DNA of 64,000 bases from Lactarius indigo (GCA_025766275.1 JAFKAC010000003.1:62001-126000), one strand, 5' to 3'; numbered from the stretch's first letter, positions 1-10,861 are shown. Numbers and translations are program-made. Notes: generated from the sequence alone by a model not told the origin.

Positions 1-396
1 TACCCGTGTGAAAGGCAGACGTGGAAGGAGCCCATTCCGGCGTGAGGCAGACAAGAATTCACTGGCAGTGAGTTCCAGTACCTCTGTAGCGACCGGTGCA
101 ATGGTATTCTACGCTAACTGTATCTGAACCAGAAATTGGTCCGAACTGAACTCTCTTTTCTACTAAAGGAGAGTCCACCTTACAGCCGCATACCCGACCC
201 CTCTCGAATTTCTGTGTTCATGGCCGAATGGGAGTGCACAGGTCATGGTGCAAAGGCCTGCGATGCAACGACTACTGACTTCATGATCGACATCGCGGGG
301 AAACCAAAATCACCCTGGAATGTCACCGCTGGCCGAGTTTTTGCTGAGCATCTAATCGAGAAGATAGGGTATGGCGACACACAGGAGATGCGGAAG

Positions 397-401
397 GCCA
401 T
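397..401. repeat. Left target-site duplication GCCAT
   Basis: GCCAT abuts the TG of the 5' LTR and is repeated at 8423-8427. A length of 5 bp is normal for Ty3/gypsy integrases. Confidence 0.95.
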
Positions 402-867
402 TGTCACGGACGCTCTATTTTCGCCTTATTTTTCCGTATTTTTACGGATTTATTTGGTAAAGATACGAACATCCAATGTTGCGTCAACACATCCAAGTCC
501 TTATCATTAGATATGATAAGATGGTTAGTCACGTGATGCCAACATGTGCACCTATAAGCACGTGACCCTGGGATAGTAACTTCCTTATTGGATGTTACCT
601 CTTTAGGTCACCTTCCTCATTAGTATAGTAGTTTCTCATTGGACGATAAGCAGGGAAGGTTCTAGATAGTTCTAGACTACGTTGTCATAGGGTTGTGACT
701 CATAGATAAGGACACGTCATTGTTCTGTCAGCGTTAATGACTGTGCATCAGTCAGCACAATAGATAACGCTATTATTAGACACGACGCGTCAGCGTCTGA
801 CTCATTACTATTACACGTACCTTTAGTAACAAGGTTCTACAGTAATTCGAACTCAGCCGCAGCAGTG

Positions 868-875
868 TATATAAA
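868..875 (+). promoter_or_regulatory. TATA box of the 5' LTR
   Basis: TATATAAA lies about 33-35 bp upstream of CTAACTTGTCCT (901-912), the likely 5' end of the retroelement RNA. The 3' LTR has the same box at the matching place. Confidence 0.75.
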
Positions 876-1031
876 CCCTCATGTAGCGTCCTGAGTGGAA
901 CTAACTTGTCCTCTTGGTTCTCCACTCAGGTATGCATTCCCTTTGTATTTCCCTTACTTCTCCAATGTTAACTTGTCCTCTTGGTTCTCCACTCAGCGTG
1001 CCATGGCGTGATCACCTGACCTTTGGACTTG

Positions 1032-1037
1032 AATAAA
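1032..1037 (+). terminator. Poly(A) signal in LTR
   Basis: AATAAA is followed 10-20 nt later by a GT-rich stretch (CACGTGTGTC). The copy in the 3' LTR would end the retroelement transcript. Confidence 0.6.
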
Positions 1038-1179
1038 GTCCTCACGTGTGTCTACTCTCCGCTGTGCCTGTACGTTCGGCGCGTGACTTGTCTCCGCGCT
1101 AGGCTTGGGTGTGCTCCCAGCTCAGTTCGCTAACCTTCACCTTGGTCTAGTTGTAAGCGATAAGTCATACCGCTACATT

Positions 1180-1189
1180 AGGACAAGTT
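1180..1189 (+). other. Primer binding site, probably self-primed
   Basis: AGGACAAGTT lies 2 nt after the 5' LTR. It is the exact reverse complement of AACTTGTCCT at 903-912, next to the predicted RNA start. In the Tf1/sushi group of chromoviruses the 5' end of the element's own RNA folds back to prime minus-strand DNA synthesis. The match suggests the same here instead of a host tRNA primer. Confidence 0.7.
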
Positions 1190-1716
1190 CTTCCTTCACA
1201 CGCCCCTTCTTTCTTACCTGCGTTTTTCCATTTTCCTTTCTAGGTGGTTGACGACCACAAGTCCCTTGTGTCACACACCTCACTCTTTGCCTGTGGACCT
1301 TCGTACGCAGAATCTGCGCTATCTTGGTACAACTCTATTGTCCGTAAAGTCGGCATAGATTGTGCTTGCCTATAGGCGTTCTATCTGGTCATCAGTAGAA
1401 CGTTTGGGTACTGCTTGCAGAACTGGTCACCACGCCAGATAAGCTGCAAGTGGAAGAGAAGCCTGCCAGGCCTAGCCTGCGACAGCTGTACGCGAAGTAA
1501 ACAGAAAAGTTTGAGAGCGCTTTGGCGTGAGAGGCAGCCAATAGGTCGAGGAGACTGCGGCAGACAGCCTTGTGTTCTTGCACAAACCCCTTACCCCATT
1601 CCCGAGTGTTCCGTTATCGCCGCAGCCTCGCGCAGTGTGAAACATCACTGTGTATTGGTCTTGCTTGATCGGACTCTCCAATCACCTTCGACTTAGCGTT
1701 TCGCGGTCGTCGTAAC

Positions 1717-2366
1717 ACGTCGTCATATTATACCACCTCCCATATTTCAAACTGCCTCGCATATTTGCGAACGTCCGTCAGCGTCTTCGACGACTCTTTC
1801 GGAGGAGACAGGAAACAGTTCTCCCTGTCCCAGCGCCCCCGTCACCCCCACGTTCCTATTTCACTCCAAATTTAGCCTCTGCTTCGGCATCGCTACACGT
1901 CCAGGGAGCAGATCGATCGTCCACCGATCCAATCCCTTCACCCCATTTTGCATCCCCAACTCCGACAGTAGCTTCGGAGCACTCCTATCACTCGGCGCAC
2001 TCCTCCTCTAACGAGACACTCGTTGACGACCCCCTAGCACCCCCGGTAGTTCACCACCAAGAAGTCTTTGCTGGTGAAGAAGTCCACTACCTTTTCTCTC
2101 TAGAAGCGGAACCACAGAACGACGCGGAAGCATACGTCCGCGCTATCTATTACGATAGAGATTTCCATTTCGCCCTTCTAGAACTTCACGGAGCATCTGG
2201 CCTCGTTGCAGGCACTCCTTTCACCGTCCCTCAGCTGATCGCCTTCGCGGCAGCACTAGTCCCCGAACTTTCTCCTCCCCCATCCGTCCACTCCCACAAT
2301 AGCTCCCAAAGGGAAACAGAGAGCAGCGCAAGCTCAAGCTCAGTATCCCACAGGAGTAACGTCTAA
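1717..2366 (+). pseudogene. Gag leader reading frame, no ATG, out of frame with gag
   Basis: A frame of about 215 codons runs from just after a TAA to the TAA at 2364-2366. It has no clear ATG. Its Ser/Pro/Thr/His-rich first half is followed by an acidic, hydrophobic part (FHFALLELHGASGLVAG). The gag frame opens only at about 2260 in another register, so the two overlap by about 100 nt. Either a splice or a frameshift joins them, or this is a decayed Gag N-terminus. Function is inferred from position alone. Confidence 0.5.
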
Positions 2367-2523
2367 GTACAGAACGATCCTCTCTAAAGAAGAAAAAGAG
2401 TGGATCAAGAACTTCGACAACTGGGACGACTTCGACGAGGACGAACAGCTTCGCCTCATCGAAGACAGACGGGAGTCGATTAAAAAGTACGAGGAAAGAA
2501 AGAGACAAGACAAGTTAGATAAG

Positions 2524-3750
2524 ATGTCCGCCGCCGCCGCCGCTCCACCTACCCCCACAGCTCCTGCTCCGCCCCCAACTCTTAACGACTGCCTTCGCCT
2601 AATAAGCGATCTAGGCCAGGTAGTCGGCATACTTACACAAAAGGTCATGGACTTGACCGCACAGGTTTCAGCAACCGCGGCCAAGCCCAGCACCAAGCAC
2701 AAGGAAGTAGTGGCCCGTCCCAAAGCCTGGGATGGGAAAGGCAACTCCACAGATGCCCGTCACTTCCTTGCAGCCTTCCATAATTGGGCAGGCTCACAAC
2801 AGGACGCTATGAACACCTGGGACCCGGCCCAGGGCATGTACTTCCGGGCAGAGGACCGCTGGATAATGGCAGTTCTCAACTTAATGGAAGGGGAAGCCAA
2901 GTCGTGGGCTCTCCCCTATCTTGAACAACTTCAGTCAAACAACATCCCGTTTGGCAGCTCTTGGGACGAATTCGTCAAAGAGTTCAACCGACGGTTCTCG
3001 CCCCTCGACACGACAGAGACAGCGAGGGAGCAGCTGAAGAAGACAAAACAGGGCTGCGGATCGGTTGCAGAGTACCGATCCGTGTTCGAACAGTACTCTG
3101 GACAGACTGGATGGTCAAAAGCAGACCTCCGCACCCGCTTCTACGACGGTCTCTCGGACCGCGTAAAAGACGCCTTAGCCTTGACGGACAAGGCCCATGT
3201 CGATTTCGACGACCTCAAGCAGGTCTCACAATCGCTGGATCAGCGACTGAGACAGAGGGACTCGGAAAAGAAGGGCGGTTCGTCCAGCCAGTCGATCTTG
3301 CCTGCAGGCAAGCCGTCCGACCCAGACGCGATGCAAGTTGACGCATCACGTCAGCAGGGGTCCGGCACGAGCAAGCCCACATCCGGCGGAAAGACCCGGC
3401 AAGACTATCAGAAACACATGCAAGGCAAGTGTTACGGGTGTGGTTCTAAGGACCACTCAAAGAAGGATGGAAAACACGAACGCGACGTGTGCCACCATTG
3501 TCAAAAGGTCGGACATAGGGCACCCGTCTGCATGCTCAAATTCATGGGGAAACCCGCCAAAGCGAAAGCTGCGGCCAGTAGTGAGGAGACCCCCTCCCAG
3601 CCTTCTTCCAGTCAGTCGGCGGCCTCCACCGCCCAATCAAGTATTCCCGCACCGCCCAAAGCCAATACGTCCCAGGCAGACGTGGCAAAGTTACTGGCGG
3701 CGCTCACAGCCCAACAAGAGCAAATCAACGCTCTTAAGGCGGCTTTTTAG
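2524..3750 (+). CDS. gag: Gag capsid/nucleocapsid protein of chromovirus
   Basis: 408 codons from the ATG at 2524; the frame is open back to about 2260 with a Lys/Glu/Asp-rich stretch, so the real start may lie upstream. The middle part is a typical retrotransposon Gag domain: Trp-rich, with FVKEFNRRFSPLD and a following helical region. It packages element RNA into cytoplasmic particles. Near the C-terminus one good CCHC zinc knuckle is visible (CHHCQKVGHRAPVC), preceded by a degenerate one (CYGCGSKDH). A Ser/Pro/Ala-rich tail ends at TAG 3748-3750. The pol frame already overlaps this end in the -1 register. Confidence 0.9.
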   Translation: MSAAAAAPPTPTAPAPPPTLNDCLRLISDLGQVVGILTQKVMDLTAQVSATAAKPSTKHKEVVARPKAWDGKGNSTDARHFLAAFHNWAGSQQDAMNTWDPAQGMYFRAEDRWIMAVLNLMEGEAKSWALPYLEQLQSNNIPFGSSWDEFVKEFNRRFSPLDTTETAREQLKKTKQGCGSVAEYRSVFEQYSGQTGWSKADLRTRFYDGLSDRVKDALALTDKAHVDFDDLKQVSQSLDQRLRQRDSEKKGGSSSQSILPAGKPSDPDAMQVDASRQQGSGTSKPTSGGKTRQDYQKHMQGKCYGCGSKDHSKKDGKHERDVCHHCQKVGHRAPVCMLKFMGKPAKAKAAASSEETPSQPSSSQSAASTAQSSIPAPPKANTSQADVAKLLAALTAQQEQINALKAAF

Positions 3751-6700
3751 ATCCAGGGGTAGTCATAGCTGCGGACTCCCCCTGTAAAACAGATACGGTT
3801 GACTCGGCTTCATGTAGTTGTAAGATATGCCTACGATCTCGCCTCGTTTCGGACTCGGACCAATCTGTAATTCCTACGTACCACTTTGTTTCTGCCTGTC
3901 ATGTTGATAGTAGTGATGTCTCGGCTTCCTGTTCTGATTCTACATCTACATCTGCCTCGGAGATGAACAATAGTATTAGTGTTCCGATTGCTCCACAATT
4001 TGTAGCAGCGCCGCAAGTGATGATTTCTGATGCAGCGCTTTCTTCATGTATTATTCCCGAAACAAAAGATAGCAGATCTCATTTCCATATTTCTGTTGAA
4101 TTACAAGGACGTCATCGTACTGTAAAAGTAGCAGCCATGGTAGACTCCGGAGCAACCTCGTTGTTCCTGGACAAGAAGTACGCTGACCGCCACAAGATGT
4201 TGCAAGTCCCGCTGGAGCATCCCATTACCTTATATAATATTGATGGGACGCTCAATGAAGCCGGTAGTATCACCCACAAAGTAACACTCGTTCTCAAAGT
4301 CGGTCCTAGTGCAGAAAAATTCGACTTTATGGTCACTTCACTAGGCCCAGAACGAGTAATACTGGGACTACCTTGGCTCAGACATCGGAACCCGCACATA
4401 GATTGGCAGGAAGGCACTATGCGTCTCAACTCCAGCGCTGAAATAGCCGCACCGGAGATAGAGATAGAGGTGACGCGCATTATGGCGAACCGTATGGAAC
4501 GCCGCCGTCTCCTTGCGGAGAAAGTGTTGGATACAGTCTCCGACGAAGTTTTCTGTTTGGCCGGTTTCACGTACTCTCAGCAGATTGCCGAGAAAGCGAT
4601 AACCTCCAAACCTAAGAAAACCTTCGAAGAGATGGTCCCTGAACACTATCGTGACTTCGCAAAAGTCTTCTCTGAGGAAGAATCCCAGAGACTCCCTGAG
4701 CATCAGCCATGGGACCACGCCATAGACCTAGAGCCAGACGCAGTCAAGCATTGGAAGGTCAAGACGTACCCCATGTCACCCAGCGAGCAAGTAGAGTTGG
4801 ATAAATTCTTAGATGAACATATAGGGAAAGGATATTTAGTGCCATCTAAGTCACCAATGGCATCCCCTGTATTCTTTATTAAGAAGAAGGACGGCAAGCT
4901 CCGTCTGGTCCAAGACTATCGGCGTCTTAACAAAATCACTATTAAGAACCGATATCCACTTCCACTCGCTGCCGATATTATCAATAGGCTTAAGGGAGCT
5001 CAATACTTCACCAAGTTCGACGTTTGATGGGGATATCATAATATCCGCATCAAAGAAGGCGACGAATGGAAAGGTGCTATTGTCACTAATAGGGGTCTAT
5101 ACGAGCCTAAAGTCATGTATTTCGGCATGACTAATAGCCCCGCCACTTTCCAAGCCTTAATGAACGCCGTCTTTGCTGATCTTATCGCACAAGGAGAGGT
5201 CGCCGTATATATGGATGATATTCTCATCTATAGCAATAACCTTAAACACCATTGCAAGATAGTACGCGAGGTGTTAACACGGTTAGAGCAATACGACCTC
5301 TATCTCAAACCTGAGAAGTGCGATTTTGAGAAGCAAGAAATGGAGTATCTTGGGATGATTATCCGTCCCGGAGAAGTGCAGATGGACCCTGGCAAGGTCT
5401 CTGCAGTAAAGGAGTGGCCTACCCCGACTACGCTCAAAGAAGTAAGAGCATTTATCGGGTTCGCCAATTTCTATAGAAGGTTCATCAAGGACTTCGCGGC
5501 TATCGCCCGACCCCTTCATGACCTTACTAAGAAAGACACTCCTTGGATATGGCAGTCTGAACAGCAGAAAGCCTTTGACCTATTGAAGGAACGATTCGTA
5601 CAAGAACCTATTCTTAAGGTTTACGATCCGAACCTTCCAACTAGAGTCGAGGTGGATGCCTCAGGATTTGCAACTGGTGGTATTCTAACTCAGAAATACC
5701 CGGATGGTCTCTGGCACCCGATTGCGTATCGCTCACAGTCTATGAGCAAGGAAGAACGCAATTATGAGATTTACGACAGAGAAATGCTCGGCTTAATCCG
5801 CGCCTTAGAGGACTGGAGACACTTCCTCGAAGGCATCTCTTTTGAAGTAATCACCGACCATAAGAATATGGAATGGTGGGCAACCATGAAAGACTTAAAC
5901 AGGCGCCAAGCTCGATGGGCCTTATTCTTAAGTCGGTTCGCCTTCAAAATTACTTATAAAAAAGGAGAATCTATGCAAGCCGATGCATTAAGTCGTTTCT
6001 CACGAGACCAAGTCCGAGACTCTGAAGATAACCGCCAGGTACAGGTGCTAAAACCTGAGCATTTCCTGGCTGCCGCTAAAGCGCACTTCATCCCTGAAAC
6101 AGACTCCTTAGGGAGTCGCATTAAATTCGCATCTATGAGAGAAGCTGAAGTAATAGAGGGTCTTAAAAGCATCTCTAAGACCGCTCCTAAGGCTCTCACA
6201 GATGGCGTTTTAATGTGGGAAGAAGAAGATGGTTTCATTTACCACCGGGGTAAATTATATGTCCCAAATGACCGTGCCCTTCGTAGAGACGTGGTAAAGT
6301 CTTGCCACGACTCGGTCACTACCGGACACCCTGGAAAGAATGGAACTATAGAGCTTGTCAGTCGCTATTATTGGTGGCCACGCATGTCAGGCTTTATTGC
6401 CTCATACGTAGAAGGATGTGATCGATGCCAACGGTATCGCAAAGATTTACACCCCAAAGCAAGTATTCAGCCGCAAGAAGTACCTGAGGGGCCTTGGCAG
6501 ATAGTTGGGATCGATTTAATCGGTCCACTGCCTATGTCACGTGGGAAGGATATGATCTTAAATGTCGTAGATCATTATACCAAACAGATTCATCTGTTCC
6601 CCGTGACCTCTCAGATTACGGCTGATGGGGTGGCATCCATCTACTTTGAGCAAATCTTCCCTCTGCACGGGATCCCTCGCAAAATCATAAGCGATAGGGG

Positions 6701-7634
6701 ACCCCAATTTGCAGCGCGAAGCATGCGTGCCCTCTATAAACGACTGGGAATAGACGCAGGTCTAACCACAGCCTATCACCCTCAAGCTAATGGACAGGTT
6801 GAGCGCAAAAATCAAGAAGTTGAAATATACTTGCGCATGTTCATTAGCAAAAGACAGGATGATTGGGCAGACCTGCTTCCTACAGCGGAATTCGTCGTCA
6901 ATAGCAGACTCAACTCAGCCACGGGTCACACCCCCTTCGAGCTACTATATGGCTTCACGCCTGACTTCACCATTCCCGCTGGTAGACCTACGGGTATTCC
7001 ATTGCTCGACAAGCGCCTTCAGCACTTAGTTTCTGCTCGCAAGGATGCAGAGGCGGCTCTACGCCTAAGTAAAAGGCGAATGCAGACAGACGTTGAACAA
7101 AGGACTAAGCCATACTCCTTCAACGTCGGGGATAAAGTCTGGTTGCAAGCTAAGCAGATAAAGATACACCAGCAGTCGTCCAAACTAGGACCTAAGCAAC
7201 TAGGCCCATTTGAAGTCACTAAAGTCATAAGTGACGTCGACTACAAGCTTGCATTACCCCCTGCATTACGGATCCATGATGTATTTCATGTAGACCGCCT
7301 CTCCCCTTACAAGGGAAACGAAGTTAATGGGCTCACGACTCCACCACCCGATCCAGTATCGGTCGAGGGAGAAGAAGAGTATGAAGTTGACCACATAAGA
7401 GATTCAAAACTCTTCGGTCGTACTCTTAAGTACCTCGTCCGTTGGAAAGGATACGGTGAAGGTGAGGACACATGGGAACCAGCTAAGAATCTAGCACACG
7501 CCCCTGATGCGGTTAAGGAATTCCATTCCTCAAACCCGGGCGCGCCTAGAAAAATAGCGGCTCTTATTTACGCGTCCTTACCTTGGCAAGCTCATCATGT
7601 GGATACATTGGCCAACGCGGACGTCGACCCTTAA
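3741..7634 (+). pseudogene. pol: Pol polyprotein of chromovirus, one in-frame stop
   Basis: The frame is open through the gag stop in the -1 register. A T5 run (3744-3748) just before TAG would allow a -1 shift. Domains in order: aspartic protease (DSGATS, about 4143-4160); reverse transcriptase (FGMTNSPATF at about 5122, YMDD at about 5210); RNase H (VDASG at about 5652, DALSR near 5980); integrase with the HHCC finger (HPGKNG to CDRCQRY, 6330-6440) and the D,D-35-E core (GIDLIGPLP, ISDRGPQF, GQVERKNQEVE); and a C-terminal chromodomain (YLVRWKGYGEGEDTWEP, about 7430-7485). Length is normal for the family. TGA at 5025-5027 interrupts reverse transcriptase directly after FDV, where relatives carry Arg; CGA to TGA explains it. 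The rest is open to the TAA at 7632-7634. Confidence 0.95.
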
Positions 7635-7646
7635 GGAGGGGGGTGA
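7633..7646 (+). other. Polypurine tract of chromovirus
   Basis: A purine-rich stretch (AAGGAGGGGGGTGA) directly precedes the TG of the 3' LTR, the normal place for plus-strand priming. It overlaps the pol stop codon. Confidence 0.85.
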
Positions 7647-8422
7647 TGTCACAGACGCTCTATTTTCGCCTTATTTTTCCGTATTTTTACGGATTTATTT
7701 GGTAAAGATACGAACATCCAATGTTGCGTCAACACATCCAAGTCCTTATCATTAGATATGATAAGATGGTTAGTCACGTGATGCCAACATGTGCACCTAT
7801 AAGCACGTGACCCTGGGATAGTAACTTCCTTATTGGATGTTACCTCTTTAGGTCACCTTCCTCATTAGTATAGTAGTTTCTCATTGGACAATAAGCAGGG
7901 AAGGTTCTAGATAGTTCTAGACTACGTTGTCATAGGGTTGTGACTCATAGATAAGGACACGTCATTGTTCTGTCAGCGTTAATGACTGTGCATCAGTCAG
8001 CACAATAGATAACGCTATTATTAGACACGACGCGTCAGCGTCTGACTCATTACTATTACACGTACCTTTAGTAACAAGGTTCTACAGTAATTCGAACTCA
8101 GCCGCAGCAGTGTATATAAACCCTCATGTAGCGTCCTGAGTGGAACTAACTTGTCCTCTTGGTTCTCCACTCAGGTATGCATTCCCTTTGTATTTCCCTT
8201 ACTTCTCCAATGTTAACTTGTCCTCTTGGTTCTCCACTCAGCGTGCCACGGCGTGATCACCTGACCTTTGGACTTGAATAAAGTCCTCACGTGTGTCTAC
8301 TCTCCGCTGTGCCTGTACGTTCGGCGCGTGACTTGTCTCCGCGCTAGGCTTGGGTGTGCTCCCAGCTCAGTTCGCTAACCTTCACCTTGGTCTAGTTGTA
8401 AGCGATAAGTCATACCGCTACA
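7647..8422 (+). repeat. 3' LTR of chromovirus
   Basis: Same length as the 5' LTR, with three substitutions seen by direct reading: G408/A7653, G645/A7890 and T1004/C8249. All three fall in CpG dinucleotides (CG against CA or TG). It is followed directly by the second GCCAT. Confidence 0.96.
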
Positions 8423-8427
8423 GCCAT
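8423..8427. repeat. Right target-site duplication GCCAT
   Basis: GCCAT directly follows the CA end of the 3' LTR. Removing 402-8427 restores an open frame across the junction. Confidence 0.95.
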
Positions 8428-9034
8428 AGAGAAGGCATTTTCAAACCGGATCAAGAGCTTACAGTCACGCCACAAAAGAGACGAGCTCCCGCTGGTAGAG
8501 AGAGCCATAGAGAAGTCTAGACACAGCCGGCAGCAACGCAAGTACCAAGTAAGTTTTCTATGCCGTAAAGTGACACCATTGCTCATCTACGATGGAGTTG
8601 TTCCAACGTCGCCGTGGCGTCGCGAAAATATATGATCCACTGAGAAAGCACCTACCTTTTTTGGACTCGTTGGGACCTGATGGGATGTCTTCCGACGAAT
8701 CAGCTGTCGAACCCAGCACGAATCGGCCGACATATACGGTTATCAAACCTGACTGGCGACACCCTGACTTACATAGCTGGTTAAAAGTCCTTGACCAACT
8801 GCACCACCGGCACCATATTATGAGTTGGGGTGTCGATAAGCGTGGTGCACTCCCCCACATCCGTGTTGGCTCCCAGAAAGTTCGCAATAAGCTACACGCA
8901 CCTCCAGGCCTTCCGATTAATGCCTACAATCCAATATGGCTCGATAGCAGGGAGGTTCTTTACTTAAAACATGTATTGTGTCCAAAAGCAGAGCCGTATA
9001 CTTTCAGCCATTCTTCGGATGTGATTGCGTAAGT

Positions 9035-10200
9035 TTCCCGTGCGCAGATCGATCCAGTCTCCAAAGGCTTATCATAGATCTCTGCAGGCTTCTGAGTCTT
9101 TAGCTTTAGCCCTGATGCCAACAACGACAAGGACTACCATCGTTACAGTTGGTCATCATAAACTCGTCATAGCGACTGTACGAGAAACTTGTATAGCGCC
9201 GTAGAGGAAGGCTCACTGCCTTGCTTACTGCGGTTTTCATAACAACACCTAGCGGACATCCAAACTTAAGAGCGCGGTTCATAGTTAAGTAAGTTAGACG
9301 GGAAATTATCATACAGAATTGGGGTTATGGAATAGTTATCTGCGTTGTCATGTTTGGCAGCTTGCCATGCCATCTCAGCGTTGCCTTCACTCCCTTTCTG
9401 TTGTCGTCCCTTCCAAACCCTCAACGAAAATCCTCAACGATGGTCCGTTGGTACTCCAATGACCTCAAGGACTTGGCCTTATAGGGCAAGCTATCGACTC
9501 ACACATCCGTTCTCGCTCACTTTGCCTCGCCTCGTACTTCATCCTTTCTCTCTCATCTCGTCGTCGAATCTGTCGTTCCTTGCCTCGTCGTCCTCCCTGT
9601 CTCTTCCGCCATCGTCGGACGCCACCCAATTGCCCGTACTGGGCTAACGTCGCCTTCAAGCCCCCCAACTGTGACGCCGACGGCCTACCATGCTTCCACC
9701 ACTCACCATTCCTTTGCTCTCCCCGCCGTCTTCATTGCCTCCTTCGTATCTTCACCCTCAACCGATCGACTTCGCGTCATCGCCTCTCAAGCCACGACTT
9801 TTCGTCGGATCGTTCTAGTTCGCGTTCTCTGTCTCGGGCACAGGCGCGCCCACTATCTTTTGATTTTACTTTTCTTTTTCTGATGATTTCTTTGTACTCG
9901 TAGTGCGCGTCGTCGTCACCACCGGCGCTATTCTTCGGACATGTTCCTTTGCTCACCGACTCCCCCGTTTCCACCTATGACTCGTGTTACTTACCTCGCG
10001 TTTACCTCGTGTTTCCGCCCCTGACTCTCATCTTAACCTTGACCTTTCGTACTAAATACAGCAATCGGCTTGGTAATCCACTGCCACCCTTACATCTGCC
10101 TTGTCCGCCTTGTCGACAACCCCATCGCAGGCCCAGGAAATCCTCATGAAGCTAAGTGTTTTTTGTTCATCCTTTTAGCTCGTAACTAACCATAATTTTT
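9035..10200. other. No gene seen; pyrimidine-rich stretch
   Basis: The first 300 bases may hold the 3' end of the interrupted gene (possible acceptors near 9078 and 9090), but I cannot follow its frame. From about 9350 to 9900 the plus strand is rich in C and T. Short open frames there (Ser/Pro/Leu) look like composition effects. Confidence 0.4.
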
Positions 10201-10269
10201 TTTTTCTCCTTCATAGGTTTCGAAGCGTTCTCGCTGGGTGGTACGACACCACGACATCGACATCGACGT

Positions 10270-10740
10270 GTGCCAGGCCCCAACAATGCCAACGCGGCGC
10301 GCCGCCTCCATGGTACCGATGTGGTGCCAGGCCCCCACGACACAGGCACCGCGCCGCTCCCCCACGGCACGGATGACACCGATGCCGCGCCGCGCCTCCA
10401 CGATACCAATGTGATGCCAGGCCCCCACGACATAGGCGCAGCGCCGCGCCCCCACAGCACCGACGACACCAACGCGGCGCGGTGCCTCCACGATACCGAC
10501 GTGGTGCCAGGCCCCATGACACAGGCGCTGCGCCGCTCCCTCACGGCACCGACGACACCGTCGCCGCACTGCGACTCCACGACACCGGCGCGGTGCGGCG
10601 CCTCCACAATACTGACATGGTGCCAGACCCTCACGACACTGACACGGCGCAGTGCCCCCACAACACCGACGTGGCGCCACAACACCGACGCCGCACCACA
10701 ACGCCACGACACCAACGCCACGCCTCACCCACAACGCTAC
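10270..10740. repeat. GC-rich minisatellite, unit about 90 bp
   Basis: The plus strand reads as a degenerate repeat of about 30 codons, with units built from DTDVVPGPHDTG, AAPLPHGTDD and TDAAPRL. Three units are clear (about 10306-10400, 10400-10490, 10490-10570). Further short units built on CACGACACC / AACACCGACG continue to about 10740. The unit is a multiple of three, so long open frames arise on both strands without any sign of a real gene. Confidence 0.8.
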
Positions 10741-10830
10741 AGACTTAGCTTACGGTGACTAGTACATTACTGTAGCCGTATCAAACATGAGTCGTAAAAT
10801 ATTGCTTTGAATTTTGAGTGCACGGGTGAC

Positions 10831-10861
10831 GGGTTACAAGGGTTCGATACCCTTGTAACCC
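10831..10861. repeat. Perfect inverted repeat, 13-bp arms, 5-nt loop
   Basis: Arms GGGTTACAAGGGT (10831-10843) and ACCCTTGTAACCC (10849-10861) enclose TCGAT. A weaker inverted pair follows (CCTTACC 10893-10899, GGTAAGG 10910-10916). The apex contains GGTTCGATACC, which resembles a pol III B box, but no A box or cloverleaf is present. Confidence 0.7.

Larger units (their letters stand above)
402..1177 (+). repeat. 5' LTR of chromovirus
   Basis: 776 bp, starting TGTCAC and ending CGCTACA. It holds a TATA box (868-875), a probable transcription start near 901-905 and an AATAAA signal (1032-1037). On this reading U3 is about 402-902, R about 903-1055 and U5 the rest. A 27-nt direct repeat beginning AACTTGTCCT occurs at 903-929 and 970-996. 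The first copy is followed by GTATGC and the second ends in CAG, so a 67-nt 5'-leader intron (930-996) is possible but unproven. Confidence 0.96.
402..8422 (+). mobile_element. Ty3/gypsy chromovirus LTR retrotransposon, nearly complete
   Basis: Two 776-bp LTRs (402-1177, 7647-8422), both TG...CA, flank gag and pol. The pol order is protease, reverse transcriptase, RNase H, integrase, chromodomain, which defines chromoviruses of the Ty3/gypsy group (Metaviridae). The element lies in the same orientation as the gene it interrupts and is flanked by the 5-bp duplication GCCAT (397-401, 8423-8427). The LTRs differ at only three positions, so insertion is recent. It is not autonomous as read, because a TGA codon sits inside reverse transcriptase and the gag leader needs a frame change. 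Confidence 0.97.
136..9032 (+). pseudogene. Unrecognised fungal gene split by a retrotransposon (exon parts 136-401 and 8428-9032)
   Basis: I do not recognise a function. The reading frame 136-401 (acidic, with Ser/Pro, Cys and His residues and ending in RKA) is cut by the LTR element. If the element and one copy of the GCCAT duplication are removed, the frame continues exactly at 8428 with a Lys/Arg-rich stretch (EKAFSNRIKSLQSRHKRDEL). A 49-nt GT-AG intron (8549-8597) then leads in frame into 8598-9032, which contains GPDGMSSDES and a Trp/His-rich part. A consensus donor GTAAGT at 9029 suggests more exons downstream. An in-frame stop lies at 115-117, so the 5' part probably begins after an acceptor near 132. 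Exact rejoining at the target duplication shows the gene was intact when the element inserted. As it stands the transcript would run into the LTR. Confidence 0.75.

Noticed and set aside
5025..5027. Programmed stop readthrough in pol
   Set aside because: The codon lies inside reverse transcriptase where relatives have Arg, and CGA to TGA by CpG decay is simpler. No readthrough context is evident.
10186..10758. Long overlapping open frames on both strands as a real gene
   Set aside because: They follow from a GC-rich 90-bp repeat with a unit divisible by three. No start context, introns or known domain.
10831..10861. tRNA gene
   Set aside because: Only a B-box-like string is present; no acceptor stem, A box or anticodon arm can be folded.
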